Program-made: the position numbers and the translations under genes
The notes under the pieces: model-generated
Told to the model about the DNA's origin: nothing
The model's input: the letters and a program-made list of their open reading frames with translations, nothing else
Databases searched by the model: none
Shown: positions 31,393-41,589 of the stretch, in pieces
Layout: every line of letters starts with the position of its first letter
How positions within the stretch are numbered: position 1 is the stretch's first letter
Assembly: GCA_016742275.1 (NCBI GenBank)
Contig: JACVCD010000013.1
Location: 62,001-126,000 of the forward strand
Source: Gemmatimonadaceae bacterium
GTDB lineage: Bacteria > Gemmatimonadota > Gemmatimonadetes > Gemmatimonadales > Gemmatimonadaceae
Direction: 5' to 3'
Length of the DNA stretch: 64,000 bases

Positions 31393-32358
31393 ATGTCGAC
31401 TCCGTCCCTCGAGCAGCTGCTCGCCGCGGGCGTTCACTTCGGGCACCAGACCCGTCGTTGGAACCCCAAGATGCGCCGGTTCATTTTCGCCGAGCGCAAT
31501 GGCATTCACATCATCGACCTGCAGAAGACGCTCCGTCAGATCGAACTGGCGCAGAAGCTCGTCCGCGAGGTCGTGTTGCGTGGCGAAAACGTGCTGTTCG
31601 TCTGCACGAAGCGCCAGCTGGCTTCCATCGTTCGCGATGAAGCCGCGCGCTGCGGCGCCATGTATGTCACCGAGCGTTGGCTCGGCGGCATGCTGACCAA
31701 CTACCAGACGGTCAAGAAGCAGGTCAAGAAGCTCAAGGAGCTCGAAGCCGGTACGGAAGACGGCAGCCTGCAGAACTACACGAAGAAGGAACAGCTCCTC
31801 ATGTCGCGTCAGCGCGAGAAGCTGTCCAAGTATCTTGCGGGCATCAAGACGATGCACCGTCTCCCCGGGTTGCTGTTCATCATCGACTCGAAGAAGGAGC
31901 GCATCGCGGTGTCCGAGGCCAACAAGCTCGGTGTGCCGATCGTCGCCATCGTCGATACGAATGCGGATCCCGATCTCATCACGGTGCCCATCGCCGGTAA
32001 CGACGACGCCATCCGCTCGGTTGAGCTGATCGCCAAGGTCGTGGCCGACACCATCGACGAAGCGCGCCGCGAAGCGCCGGTCCGTTCGGTGGAAGAAGAA
32101 GCTGAGACGTACACGTTCTCCTCGGATCGCGGCGCTGAGCGCGCGGATCGTGGTGATCGTGGTGGTCGCGGCGGCGATAACCGTGGTGGTGGTGATCGCG
32201 GCGGTGACAACCGTGGTGGTGGTAACAACGATCGTCGCCCGCGTCGTCGTCGCGCGAAGCCGGAAGCGATCGCTGCTCGCCTCAAGGGTGGTGAAGCGTC
32301 CGCCAATGAAGGCGAGGCTGGTGGTGAAGGCGATGCGCCTGCAGGTGGCGCTGAGTAA
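31393..32358 (+). CDS. rpsB: 30S ribosomal protein S2 with RG-rich C-terminal extension
   Basis: This is a 321-residue S2 where 230-260 is usual. The conserved part (residues 1 to about 230) has LLAAGVHFGHQTRRWNPKM, FIFAERNGIHIIDLQKT, TERWLGGMLTNYQT, LPGLLFIIDSKKERIAV and DTNADPDLI followed by PIAGNDDAIRS. From about residue 240 the chain turns into a disordered tail of RG and GG repeats (DRGGRGGDNRGGGDRGGDNR), an Arg cluster (RRPRRRRAK) and an acidic Gly/Ala end. The tail could bind RNA; its DNA contains two near-identical repeats (about 32165-32235). It begins the rpsB-tsf-pyrH-frr cluster. Confidence 0.95.
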   Translation: MSTPSLEQLLAAGVHFGHQTRRWNPKMRRFIFAERNGIHIIDLQKTLRQIELAQKLVREVVLRGENVLFVCTKRQLASIVRDEAARCGAMYVTERWLGGMLTNYQTVKKQVKKLKELEAGTEDGSLQNYTKKEQLLMSRQREKLSKYLAGIKTMHRLPGLLFIIDSKKERIAVSEANKLGVPIVAIVDTNADPDLITVPIAGNDDAIRSVELIAKVVADTIDEARREAPVRSVEEEAETYTFSSDRGAERADRGDRGGRGGDNRGGGDRGGDNRGGGNNDRRPRRRRAKPEAIAARLKGGEASANEGEAGGEGDAPAGGAE

Positions 32359-32429
32359 ATCGCTGGCTGTCCGCACATGATTCGGTGCGCGCATGCATTG
32401 CATGCCGCGCACACGAATGCAGGAACGCG

Positions 32430-32460
32430 ACGCCGCCGGCTACTCCGGCGGCGTTCGTTT
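32430..32460 (+). terminator. Hairpin between rpsB and tsf
   Basis: Stem ACGCCGCCGG / CCGGCGGCGT around a 5-nt loop, then TCGTTTG. It lies 70 nt past the rpsB stop and 62 nt before tsf, so it may partly terminate or attenuate between them. Confidence 0.65.
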
Positions 32461-32522
32461 GAAGGGCCCCGAAGATTATCGATCGCAACTTTCGTTATAG
32501 ACCGCTCTACCAGGACTGGACG

Positions 32523-33407
32523 ATGAGCACAGCAATTTCGGCCAAGGCCGTCGCGGAACTCCGCCAGCGCACTGGCGCCGGCATGATGGATTGCAAGAAG
32601 GCGCTCGAAGAGACCAACGGCGACATGGACGCCGCGATTGAGTACCTCCGCAAGAAGGGCATCGCCAAGGCAGAGAAGCGTGCCGATCGTTCCACGAGCG
32701 AAGGCATCATCGGTGGTGAGGTGTTCAACAACGGCCAGTCCGCTGTGCTCGTCGAAGTGGCCTGTGAAACGGACTTCGTTGCTCGCAACGAAGATTTCGG
32801 CAAGATCGTGGCATCGCTTGTTGCACAGCGCGTGCAGTCGAAGGCTGCGGACACCGACGCGTACCTTGCCGAGCCGATGGCCGGTGGTTCCGAGTCGGTG
32901 GCCGACTACATCAAGTCGGCGGCTGCCAAGACCGGTGAAGCCGTGAACGTGAAGCGCACTGCGCGCTTCGATGCGGATGCCAACGGTCAGGTGGGCATCT
33001 ATCGCCACCACAACGGCAAGCTGGCCACGCTGGTGCAGATCACGGCGTCGTCGACCGAAGTGGCGCAGCACGAAGCCACGAAGGAGCTCGTGAAGTACAT
33101 CGCCGAACACATTGCGGCCTCGGCGCCGATCGCCGTGGATCGCACGGGTGTGCCGGCCGAGAAGCTCGAGAGCGAAAAGCGTGTCGCCGAAGCGCAGGCG
33201 CGTGAAGCCGGCAAGCCGGAAGCAATGATCGAGAAGATCGCGACGGGCAAGGTGGAAGCGTACCTCAAGGACATGACGCTGCTTCCTCAGCCGTGGGTGC
33301 GTGATGCGGCGCTGACGATCGCGCAGCTTGTCGCCGAGCACGCCAAGAAGGCGGGTGGCACGATCACGGTGGACCGTTTCGCTCGCCTGCAGCTCGGCGC
33401 TGAGTAA
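32523..33407 (+). CDS. tsf: Elongation factor Ts
   Basis: EF-Ts exchanges GDP on EF-Tu. The 294-residue protein has the N-terminal UBA-like domain (VAELRQRTGAGMMDCKKAL, DAAIEYLRKKG), the ETDFVARNEDF contact motif and a core with subdomains through to DMTLLPQPWVRD. Length is typical. TATAGA at 32496-32501 could be part of a promoter but no -35 box is seen. Confidence 0.97.
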   Translation: MSTAISAKAVAELRQRTGAGMMDCKKALEETNGDMDAAIEYLRKKGIAKAEKRADRSTSEGIIGGEVFNNGQSAVLVEVACETDFVARNEDFGKIVASLVAQRVQSKAADTDAYLAEPMAGGSESVADYIKSAAAKTGEAVNVKRTARFDADANGQVGIYRHHNGKLATLVQITASSTEVAQHEATKELVKYIAEHIAASAPIAVDRTGVPAEKLESEKRVAEAQAREAGKPEAMIEKIATGKVEAYLKDMTLLPQPWVRDAALTIAQLVAEHAKKAGGTITVDRFARLQLGAE

Positions 33408-33413
33408 CCGTCC

Positions 33414-34184
33414 ATGAGCGATAGCGCTCAGGAAGGATCAGACGTGGCGCAGGCTGAGTCGCCGAACGGTGATTCGCCACTGCGCTTCAAGCGAATCCTT
33501 CTCAAGCTCTCCGGCGAAGCACTCGCCGGAGAGCGTGGGGTGGGATTCGACTTTGATCGGATCGGATTTTTCGCCGACCAGATTCTTGACGTCGCGCGCA
33601 TGGGCGTGCAGCTCGGTCTGGTGATCGGTGGTGGCAACATCGTGCGAGGCACTCAGCTCTCGCAGATGGGTATGGATCGTGTGGGCGCCGACTACATGGG
33701 TATGCTCGGCACCGTGATCAATGCGATGGCGCTGCAGGACGTGCTGGAGAAGCGCGGTATGGACACGCGCGTCATGACGGCCATCCGCATGGAAGAGTTG
33801 GCGGAACCCTATATTCGCCGGCGGGCACTGCGTCACTTCGAAAAGGGGCGCACGGTGATCTTTGCCGGCGGCACGGGCAACCCGTATTTTTCCACGGACA
33901 CGGCGGCTGTGCTGCGCGCCATCCAGATGAAGGCCGATGTGATCATCAAGGCCACCAGTGTGGATGGAGTGTATTCGGCTGACCCGAAGAAGGATCCGAA
34001 CGCCACACTCTACGAGACAATCAGCTATCGCGACGTGATGCTCGAAGAGCTGCGCGTAATGGACCAGACGGCCATTACGCTCTGCAAAGAGAATCAGTTG
34101 CCGCTGGTGGTCCTCAACATCCACCGCCCAGGCGCCATCACCCGCGCCATTATGGGCGAACGCGTAGGGACACTGGTTTCATGA
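33414..34184 (+). CDS. pyrH: Uridylate kinase
   Basis: PyrH phosphorylates UMP to UDP. The 256-residue protein shows [72 protein letters not shown] and [13 protein letters not shown]. About 22 residues precede the conserved start ([20 protein letters not shown]), a polar extension not found in most homologues; an internal start inside this stretch is not evident. It lies 6 nt after tsf and overlaps frr by ATGA. Confidence 0.96.
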   Translation: MSDSAQEGSDVAQAESPNGDSPLRFKRILLKLSGEALAGERGVGFDFDRIGFFADQILDVARMGVQLGLVIGGGNIVRGTQLSQMGMDRVGADYMGMLGTVINAMALQDVLEKRGMDTRVMTAIRMEELAEPYIRRRALRHFEKGRTVIFAGGTGNPYFSTDTAAVLRAIQMKADVIIKATSVDGVYSADPKKDPNATLYETISYRDVMLEELRVMDQTAITLCKENQLPLVVLNIHRPGAITRAIMGERVGTLVS

Positions 34185-34735
34185 GCACAACTGCGCAGAT
34201 CGTGAAGGACGCCAAGGCCGGCATGGACAAGGCCATCGAGAACTCGAAGCGTGAGTTCAGTGGCATTCGTTCGGGCAAGGCATCGCCCAACATGCTCGAC
34301 ACCATCAAGGTCGAAGCCTACGGCTCGATGTTGCCGCTCAATCAGGTCGCGTCCATCGCGGCTCCGGAGCCGCGCATCCTCCTCGTCACGCCGTTCGACA
34401 AGGGACAGGCCAAGATCATCGAGAAGGCCATCCGTGAGTCGGAGTTGGGTCTTGATCCGGCACACCAGAATGGCGTGATCCGCGTGCCGCTGCCAAGCAT
34501 GAACGAGCAGCGCCGTAAGGAACTCGTGAAGGTGCTGCACAAGCTTGCCGAGGATGGCAAGATTGCGATTCGTCATGCGCGCACGGATGGGCGCGACAAG
34601 ATGAAGAAGCTTGACGGCGTCTCCGAAGACGACAAGAAGGGCGCAGAGAAGGAACTCCAGAAGGTGCACGACGACGCCATCAGCAAGCTTGAAGTTCTGC
34701 TGAAGGCCAAGGAAGCCGAGATCATGGAGGTTTGA
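34181..34735 (+). CDS. frr: Ribosome recycling factor
   Basis: RRF splits post-termination ribosomes with EF-G. The 184-residue protein shows the tRNA-mimic fold signatures: [65 protein letters not shown] and [17 protein letters not shown]. Length and start (overlapping pyrH by ATGA) are standard. Confidence 0.97.
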   Translation: MSTTAQIVKDAKAGMDKAIENSKREFSGIRSGKASPNMLDTIKVEAYGSMLPLNQVASIAAPEPRILLVTPFDKGQAKIIEKAIRESELGLDPAHQNGVIRVPLPSMNEQRRKELVKVLHKLAEDGKIAIRHARTDGRDKMKKLDGVSEDDKKGAEKELQKVHDDAISKLEVLLKAKEAEIMEV

Positions 34736-34805
34736 TTCCGCGTTGCGGATTCCGCACGGCGGATCATTCCTCCATCATCTCACCCCGTCACCGCCTCATT
34801 CCCGC

Positions 34806-35555
34806 ATGACTGATACCGCGTCGGATCTGTTGGCGCGCATCCGCGTGCATGGGGCGGTGCCGCGGCACATTGCAATCATCATGGATGGCAACGGGCGCTG
34901 GGCGCGTGAGCGCCACATGCCCCGTGCATTTGGCCATCGCTCCGGCATGAAGGCGGTACGGGCGGTGGTGGAAGCCTCGCTCGAAGCGGGTGTCGAATGG
35001 CTTTCGTTGTTCGCGTTCTCTCAGGAGAACTGGCAGCGCCCCGAGACCGAAGTCTCCGCGCTCATGGCCTTGCTCGAGGAGTACATCGCTCGCGAGGCGG
35101 CTGAGCTGCGGCAGCAGGGCGTGTGCGTACATGTGCACGGTGATCTCTCTCGCCTCAGTCCACCGGCCGCAGCGGCGGTGGAGCGGGTGCGCCGCGAAAC
35201 TGCGGGTGGCGATCGCCTCGGGCTCAATCTGTTCATCTCGTACGGTGGTCGCGCGGAACTCGTGCGCGCGGCACGCATGTTGGCCGAGGACGTTCAGGCC
35301 GGCCGTTTGTCTCCCGAAGACATCGACGAGCAGAGCATCCATCGTCGTTTGTACACGGCGGAGTGTCCGGATCCCGATTTGTTGATTCGTACCTCGGGTG
35401 AACAACGGCTCTCCAACTTCCTGCTCTGGCAGGTTGCCTATGCCGAGTTGTACATCTCCAGTGCGCTGTGGCCCGATTTTGATCGGGTCGCGCTGTACGA
35501 GGCCATCTGCGACTTTCAGCGACGTGATCGCCGTTTCGGCAAGGTCAGCACCTGA
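34806..35555 (+). CDS. uppS: Undecaprenyl diphosphate synthase
   Basis: UppS makes the C55 lipid carrier for cell-wall synthesis by cis-prenyl transfer. The 249-residue protein shows IMDGNGRWARER with catalytic D27, HRSGMKAV, WLSLFAFSQENWQRP, LFISYGGRAELV and RTSGEQRLSNFLLWQVAYAEL. The ATG at 34806 gives the family length; 21 extra upstream residues (Pro/His-rich) would be needed for the earlier start and are not conserved in character. The 70-nt gap from frr contains nothing definite. Confidence 0.96.
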   Translation: MTDTASDLLARIRVHGAVPRHIAIIMDGNGRWARERHMPRAFGHRSGMKAVRAVVEASLEAGVEWLSLFAFSQENWQRPETEVSALMALLEEYIAREAAELRQQGVCVHVHGDLSRLSPPAAAAVERVRRETAGGDRLGLNLFISYGGRAELVRAARMLAEDVQAGRLSPEDIDEQSIHRRLYTAECPDPDLLIRTSGEQRLSNFLLWQVAYAELYISSALWPDFDRVALYEAICDFQRRDRRFGKVST

Positions 35556-35604
35556 CCGTCGCAGTACCTGAGTTCCTGCCCTTGAACGTCCCCTCCGTCT
35601 GCCT

Positions 35605-36471
35605 GTGAGCGAACTCAGTCGTCGTGTCATCGTTGCGCTGATCGGCGCCCCTCTCGTCATCGGTATCATCTGGCTCGGTGATGCCGCACTGGCCACGTTG
35701 GCGAGTGCCATGGCTGCTATTGGTGCATACGAGTTCTATCGCATTGCGCGTGGTGCCGGTGAAGCGCCGCTGTCTGGTGTGGGTATCGTGCTATCGGCAC
35801 TGATCCCGCTTGCGGTGCACGGGCAATTCCTTGGCGTGATCAATGTGCCACTGGTTGTGCTCCCGCTGGTCGTGGTGGGAATACTGGCACTCACGATCTG
35901 GATGCGCGGCGTGGACGGACGTCCACTGGGTGCTGCGTCGACCACGTTATTCGGCGCGCTGTATACGGGCGGTACACTCGCCTTCGTGTATGCGTTGCGG
36001 TACCACAACTATGCGGTGGGAGATGCGGCCGGTGCGTTGGTGGTGCTCTTTCCCATCATTCTCACCTGGGCCAGTGACATTGGTGCCTACTTCAGTGGCC
36101 GGTTGATTGGCGGACGCAAGCTTATGCCGTCTGTCAGTCCGGGCAAAACGGTGGCCGGTGCCATTGGTGCCATCGTGTTCACCGTGCTGACGGCGTACGC
36201 CTTCACGACGGGCTTGTTGCGTCCACAGGCGCAGTTGGCGTTCACGCCATGGGGCCTCGTGTTGTTTGGTGTGATCGTGAGTGTGGTGGCGCAGGTCGGC
36301 GATCTCGCTGAGTCGCTCATCAAGCGTGAAGGTGGCGTGAAAGACAGCGGATCCATCTTCCCGGGGCACGGCGGTGTGCTCGATCGTCTGGATTCGTTGT
36401 TCTTCGTGCTGCCGGTTGCCTACGCGCTGTATGACCTGCTGTTGATTCCGGCCCCGGGCGTCACCTCGTGA
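35605..36471 (+). CDS. cdsA: Phosphatidate cytidylyltransferase
   Basis: CdsA makes CDP-diacylglycerol for phospholipid synthesis in the inner membrane. The 288-residue protein starts at the GTG at 35605 and has about seven hydrophobic segments. The CdsA signature is LIKREGGVKDSGSIFPGHGG followed by VLDRLDSL near the C-terminus. It sits 49 nt after uppS and overlaps dxr by GTGA. Confidence 0.95.
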   Translation: MSELSRRVIVALIGAPLVIGIIWLGDAALATLASAMAAIGAYEFYRIARGAGEAPLSGVGIVLSALIPLAVHGQFLGVINVPLVVLPLVVVGILALTIWMRGVDGRPLGAASTTLFGALYTGGTLAFVYALRYHNYAVGDAAGALVVLFPIILTWASDIGAYFSGRLIGGRKLMPSVSPGKTVAGAIGAIVFTVLTAYAFTTGLLRPQAQLAFTPWGLVLFGVIVSVVAQVGDLAESLIKREGGVKDSGSIFPGHGGVLDRLDSLFFVLPVAYALYDLLLIPAPGVTS

Positions 36472-37613
36472 GTGTGACGTCCCGTGTCGGTGTAGCGCTG
36501 CTCGGAGCGACGGGATCGATTGGCACCAGCGCGTTGCGCGTGCTCGAGAGACAACGTGAACGGTTTACTCCCGTAGCGCTCACGGCCTATGGCAATCATG
36601 TGGCGTTGGCTTCACAGGTGAAGCAGTTTGCCCCCGACTATGTCGGGCTTGTTCAGGAGTGCCCTGACGCGCCTGCATCTTGGGGGCGCGGTGCCGAGTG
36701 CCTGGTGGAAGCCGCTACGCACCCGGACGCTCAGATTGTCATCAATGCCGTGGTGGGCGCAGCGGGATTACCGGCCACGCTGGCGGCACTTCAGGCTGGC
36801 AAGCGAGTTGCGCTCGCCAATAAAGAAACGCTGGTGATGGCGGGTGAGCTTGTAACGCGTGCTGCCGCACAGCATGGCGGAAGTCTGGTACCTGTCGATA
36901 GCGAGCATTCTGCCATTCTGCAGTGCCTGGCCGGTCGGGAGCGTCATGAAATCCGACGCCTCGTACTGACCGCCTCTGGTGGGCCGTTTCGTAGTTGGAG
37001 CAGCGAACAGATTGCTGCCGCCACTGTTGATGATGCGCTCAAGCATCCGACATGGCAGATGGGAAGCAAGATCACCATCGACAGCGCGACGCTTGCCAAC
37101 AAGGCGCTGGAGGTGATCGAAGCCCACCATCTTTTTGGTGTGCCATATGATCGCATCGATGTCGTGGTGCATCCGCAGTCGATCATCCATTCGTTTGTGG
37201 AATTTGTCGATGGCAGTGTGCTGGCGCAGATGGGAGTGCCGTCGATGGAACTGCCCATTCTATATGCCCTCACCTGGCCGGAACGGGTGCAGGACAATGG
37301 CGTACCATCGTACGACCCCGTGGCGCAGGGCGCGTTGACGTTCGAAGCGGTTCGTCACGCCGAATTCCCGATGTTGCGCCTGGGGATCGCTGCCGGTCGT
37401 CAGGGTGGGGCCGCTCCGGCGGTCTACAATGCGGCGAACGAGGTGGCTGTCGCGCGGTTCCTTGACGGGAATCTGCGCTTCGCGGGTATTGCGAACTGTG
37501 TCGCAAGCGCAGTTTCGTCACTGGGGCACATGCCCGGTGATTCGCTGGACGCGTTGCTCGCGGCCGATGCGGCTGCCCGCGCGCACGTGCAAGCACATCC
37601 AGGGGAGAGTTGA
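36468..37613 (+). CDS. dxr: 1-deoxy-D-xylulose 5-phosphate reductoisomerase
   Basis: Dxr is the second, committed step of the MEP isoprenoid pathway, using NADPH. The 381-residue protein shows LLGATGSIGTSALRVL (NADPH loop), NKETLVMAGELV, PVDSEHSAILQCL, GSKITIDSATLANKALE and HPQSIIHSFVEFVDGS. The GTG start overlaps cdsA by 4 nt and the stop overlaps the rseP start by 1 nt. It feeds uppS, two genes upstream, through IPP. Confidence 0.96.
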   Translation: MSVTSRVGVALLGATGSIGTSALRVLERQRERFTPVALTAYGNHVALASQVKQFAPDYVGLVQECPDAPASWGRGAECLVEAATHPDAQIVINAVVGAAGLPATLAALQAGKRVALANKETLVMAGELVTRAAAQHGGSLVPVDSEHSAILQCLAGRERHEIRRLVLTASGGPFRSWSSEQIAAATVDDALKHPTWQMGSKITIDSATLANKALEVIEAHHLFGVPYDRIDVVVHPQSIIHSFVEFVDGSVLAQMGVPSMELPILYALTWPERVQDNGVPSYDPVAQGALTFEAVRHAEFPMLRLGIAAGRQGGAAPAVYNAANEVAVARFLDGNLRFAGIANCVASAVSSLGHMPGDSLDALLAADAAARAHVQAHPGES

Positions 37614-38800
37614 TGTCGGCACTGTCGGTGTATATCGCGCCTTTGCTGGTGTTTGGGCTCGTGGTCTTTGTACACGAGCTGGGACACTTCCTGGCTGCGA
37701 AGATGTGTGGCGTGTACGCGCCTGTCTTTTCCCTCGGCTGGGGACGTCGTCTGTTCGGATGGCGTCGCGGGGAAACGGATTATCGCGTTTCGCTGATTCC
37801 GCTGGGTGGCTATGTGCGCATGGCGTCCCGCGACGACGACACGATGGCTGGAATCGAAGGCGGGGCGGGCGACCGTGGATCGCTGAATGAAGCGGCGCAG
37901 CGTCCGGACAACGTGCCTGAGGCCCTGTGGGATGAGCAGGCCATGGCGCCATTCGGGCCCAAGGCTGTGCCGGCCAATCGCTGGGTGGAGAACAAGTCCA
38001 CGCTGGCCCGCGTGTTCATTCTGTCGGCCGGCGTGATCATGAATATCCTGCTCACGATCGGTGTCTCGAGTGGGATCTATTACCGGTACGGCCGTCAGTA
38101 TTTGCCAGCAGTGATCGACTCCGTGGTGACAGGTGCGCCGGCTGCGGCGGCCGGTCTTGCGTCCGGCGATCAGATCGTGGCCATCAATGGCGAAGCGGTA
38201 CGCGCGTGGGATGAGGTCATTACCCGGGTTTCGCCGATTACGAGTGGTTCGGTGCGGGTTGAGGTCCAGCGTGGTACGGAGCGTCTCGAGCGCAGCATCA
38301 CACCGGAAGTGGCGGAATCGAAGGACCCCACGACCGGTGAGACACGCACAGTTGGCCGTATTGGCATCATGGTGCGCGATTCAGTGGTTAGGGAACCCGT
38401 TGGCCTTGGTACCGCGATTGCCTCCGGCAGCCGGGCAACCTGGGGCATGACGCAGCAGGTGGTGTCGGTGATCGGTGGACTCGTGTCCGGCGGTGTATCG
38501 GCCGATCAGCTGGGAGGCCCGATTGCGATTGCCCGCACGTCGGTGCAAGCGGCGCGCAATGGCGCGGAAACGCTCTGGTCGCTGATCGCTTTCCTCAGTC
38601 TCAATATCGCCATTCTCAATCTGGTTCCGATTCCAGTCCTGGACGGTGGACAGATCCTGGTGGTGATTGCCGAACGCATCAAGGGCGGCGAATTCAGCAT
38701 GCGGACGCGTGAAGCCTTTGCGCGTGTAGGCGTACTTGCAGTGCTGGCCCTCATTCTGCTGGTCACCTTCAACGACCTGCGCGCGGTTTTCACGCAGTGA
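37613..38800 (+). CDS. rseP: RseP-type site-2 intramembrane metalloprotease with PDZ domain
   Basis: This 395-residue M50 protease acts in regulated intramembrane proteolysis, for example of anti-sigma factors. Visible parts are TM1 with the zinc motif HELGH (H21-H25), GWGRRLFGWRRGETDYRVSLIPLGGYVRM, a second TM, one PDZ domain (VIDSVVTGAPAAAAGLASGD, about residues 165-260), and a late TM with NLVPIPVLDGGQIL providing the third zinc ligand. The ATG at 37613 follows AGGGGAGA; a TTG just before it is less likely. Its place after uppS-cdsA-dxr is typical. E. coli RseP has two PDZ domains; only one is clear here. Confidence 0.94.
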   Translation: MSALSVYIAPLLVFGLVVFVHELGHFLAAKMCGVYAPVFSLGWGRRLFGWRRGETDYRVSLIPLGGYVRMASRDDDTMAGIEGGAGDRGSLNEAAQRPDNVPEALWDEQAMAPFGPKAVPANRWVENKSTLARVFILSAGVIMNILLTIGVSSGIYYRYGRQYLPAVIDSVVTGAPAAAAGLASGDQIVAINGEAVRAWDEVITRVSPITSGSVRVEVQRGTERLERSITPEVAESKDPTTGETRTVGRIGIMVRDSVVREPVGLGTAIASGSRATWGMTQQVVSVIGGLVSGGVSADQLGGPIAIARTSVQAARNGAETLWSLIAFLSLNIAILNLVPIPVLDGGQILVVIAERIKGGEFSMRTREAFARVGVLAVLALILLVTFNDLRAVFTQ

Positions 38801-39243
38801 GGCCCATGGGAGCCGGCCTTCGCCGGATCGGTGCATTGGCGCTGCTGGTTTCTGCAGCGGCCTGCTATCGATCATCGCCGACTCCCTCACCGATTCAGCC
38901 GGTGCTGCCGCGCATTCCGCGGGACGCGCCGCGATTTGAGATCGATAGCGTTACGGACAGTACCGCCACCTTTCGTGTCCAGGAGATTCGCTGGTTACGC
39001 GCGGGGATGCAGAGTTATGTGATCGATCCGCATCAACGTGACGCGCTTGTCGCGCGGATGCGCATCGTGCGCAGTGACAGCCTCACTGCCACGGCATTGA
39101 TCACTTCACAGGTCGGTCGTGTGAAAACCGAGCATTTTGTTCTCGTGCTCGAGCCGCACCGCCCGTGGTGGAAGGCGCGGACTTTCTGGTGGGGCAGTGT
39201 GATTGGCGCTGCGCTCGGGGCCTCGATCGTCGCGTTGCTTTGA
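38797..39243 (+). CDS. Hypothetical membrane-associated protein
   Basis: This 148-residue protein overlaps rseP by GTGA (ATG at 38806 is an alternative start). The N-terminus is hydrophobic and ends in SAAACYRSS, so a lipoprotein is possible, although the bases of a lipobox (L-x-x-C) fit only weakly. A periplasmic middle part follows (DSVTDSTATFRVQEIRWLRAG). The C-terminus has a Trp-rich stretch then a hydrophobic segment (FWWGSVIGAALGASIVALL), a likely membrane anchor. I recognise no family. Confidence 0.65.
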   Translation: MRPMGAGLRRIGALALLVSAAACYRSSPTPSPIQPVLPRIPRDAPRFEIDSVTDSTATFRVQEIRWLRAGMQSYVIDPHQRDALVARMRIVRSDSLTATALITSQVGRVKTEHFVLVLEPHRPWWKARTFWWGSVIGAALGASIVALL

Positions 39244-39274
39244 CCAATTGCTTCCACGCGGTGCGGGCTTCCCT

Positions 39275-41404
<2,130 letters not shown>

Positions 41405-41495
41405 GCGTCCTCCAACCGTGGGACCGACGACTCACGCACCTTTCGCGCGTTGCCGCCACCTCCGAACCATTGTGAGGGGCTGCGGGTGTCGCAAG

Positions 41496-41546
41496 GGACG
41501 CGACACGTGTCGCGTCCTGTCGCGTCCTGCCGCGTCCTGTCGCGTG
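41496..41546. repeat. 22-bp palindrome plus 10-bp tandem repeats (candidate operator)
   Basis: The perfect palindrome has arms GGACGCGACAC (41496-41506) and GTGTCGCGTCC (41507-41517). Its right arm runs into tandem 10-mers TGTCGCGTCC, TGTCGCGTCC, TGCCGCGTCC and a partial TGTCGCGTG. It lies 92 nt upstream of the regulator start (41404), between that gene and the stop of the kinase at 41590. A 10-bp period places copies on one face of the helix. The remaining gap (41405-41495) shows no clear promoter. Confidence 0.7.
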
Positions 41547-41589
41547 TGATCCCGCTCCTGATTGTTTCTTTGTTGCTTCTCGACTGCTT

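Noticed and set aside
32139-32266. Repetitive DNA in rpsB as a separate repeat element
   Set aside because: It is entirely in frame and encodes the RG-rich protein tail, so it is coding rather than an inserted element.
34736-34805. In-frame ATG at 34743 as start of uppS
   Set aside because: It would add 21 Pro/His-rich residues unlike any UppS N-terminus; the ATG at 34806 gives the family length.
41511-41546. Tandem 10-bp repeats as a possible CRISPR array or IS end
   Set aside because: No spacers, unit far too short, no cas or transposase gene nearby. An operator is a better explanation.
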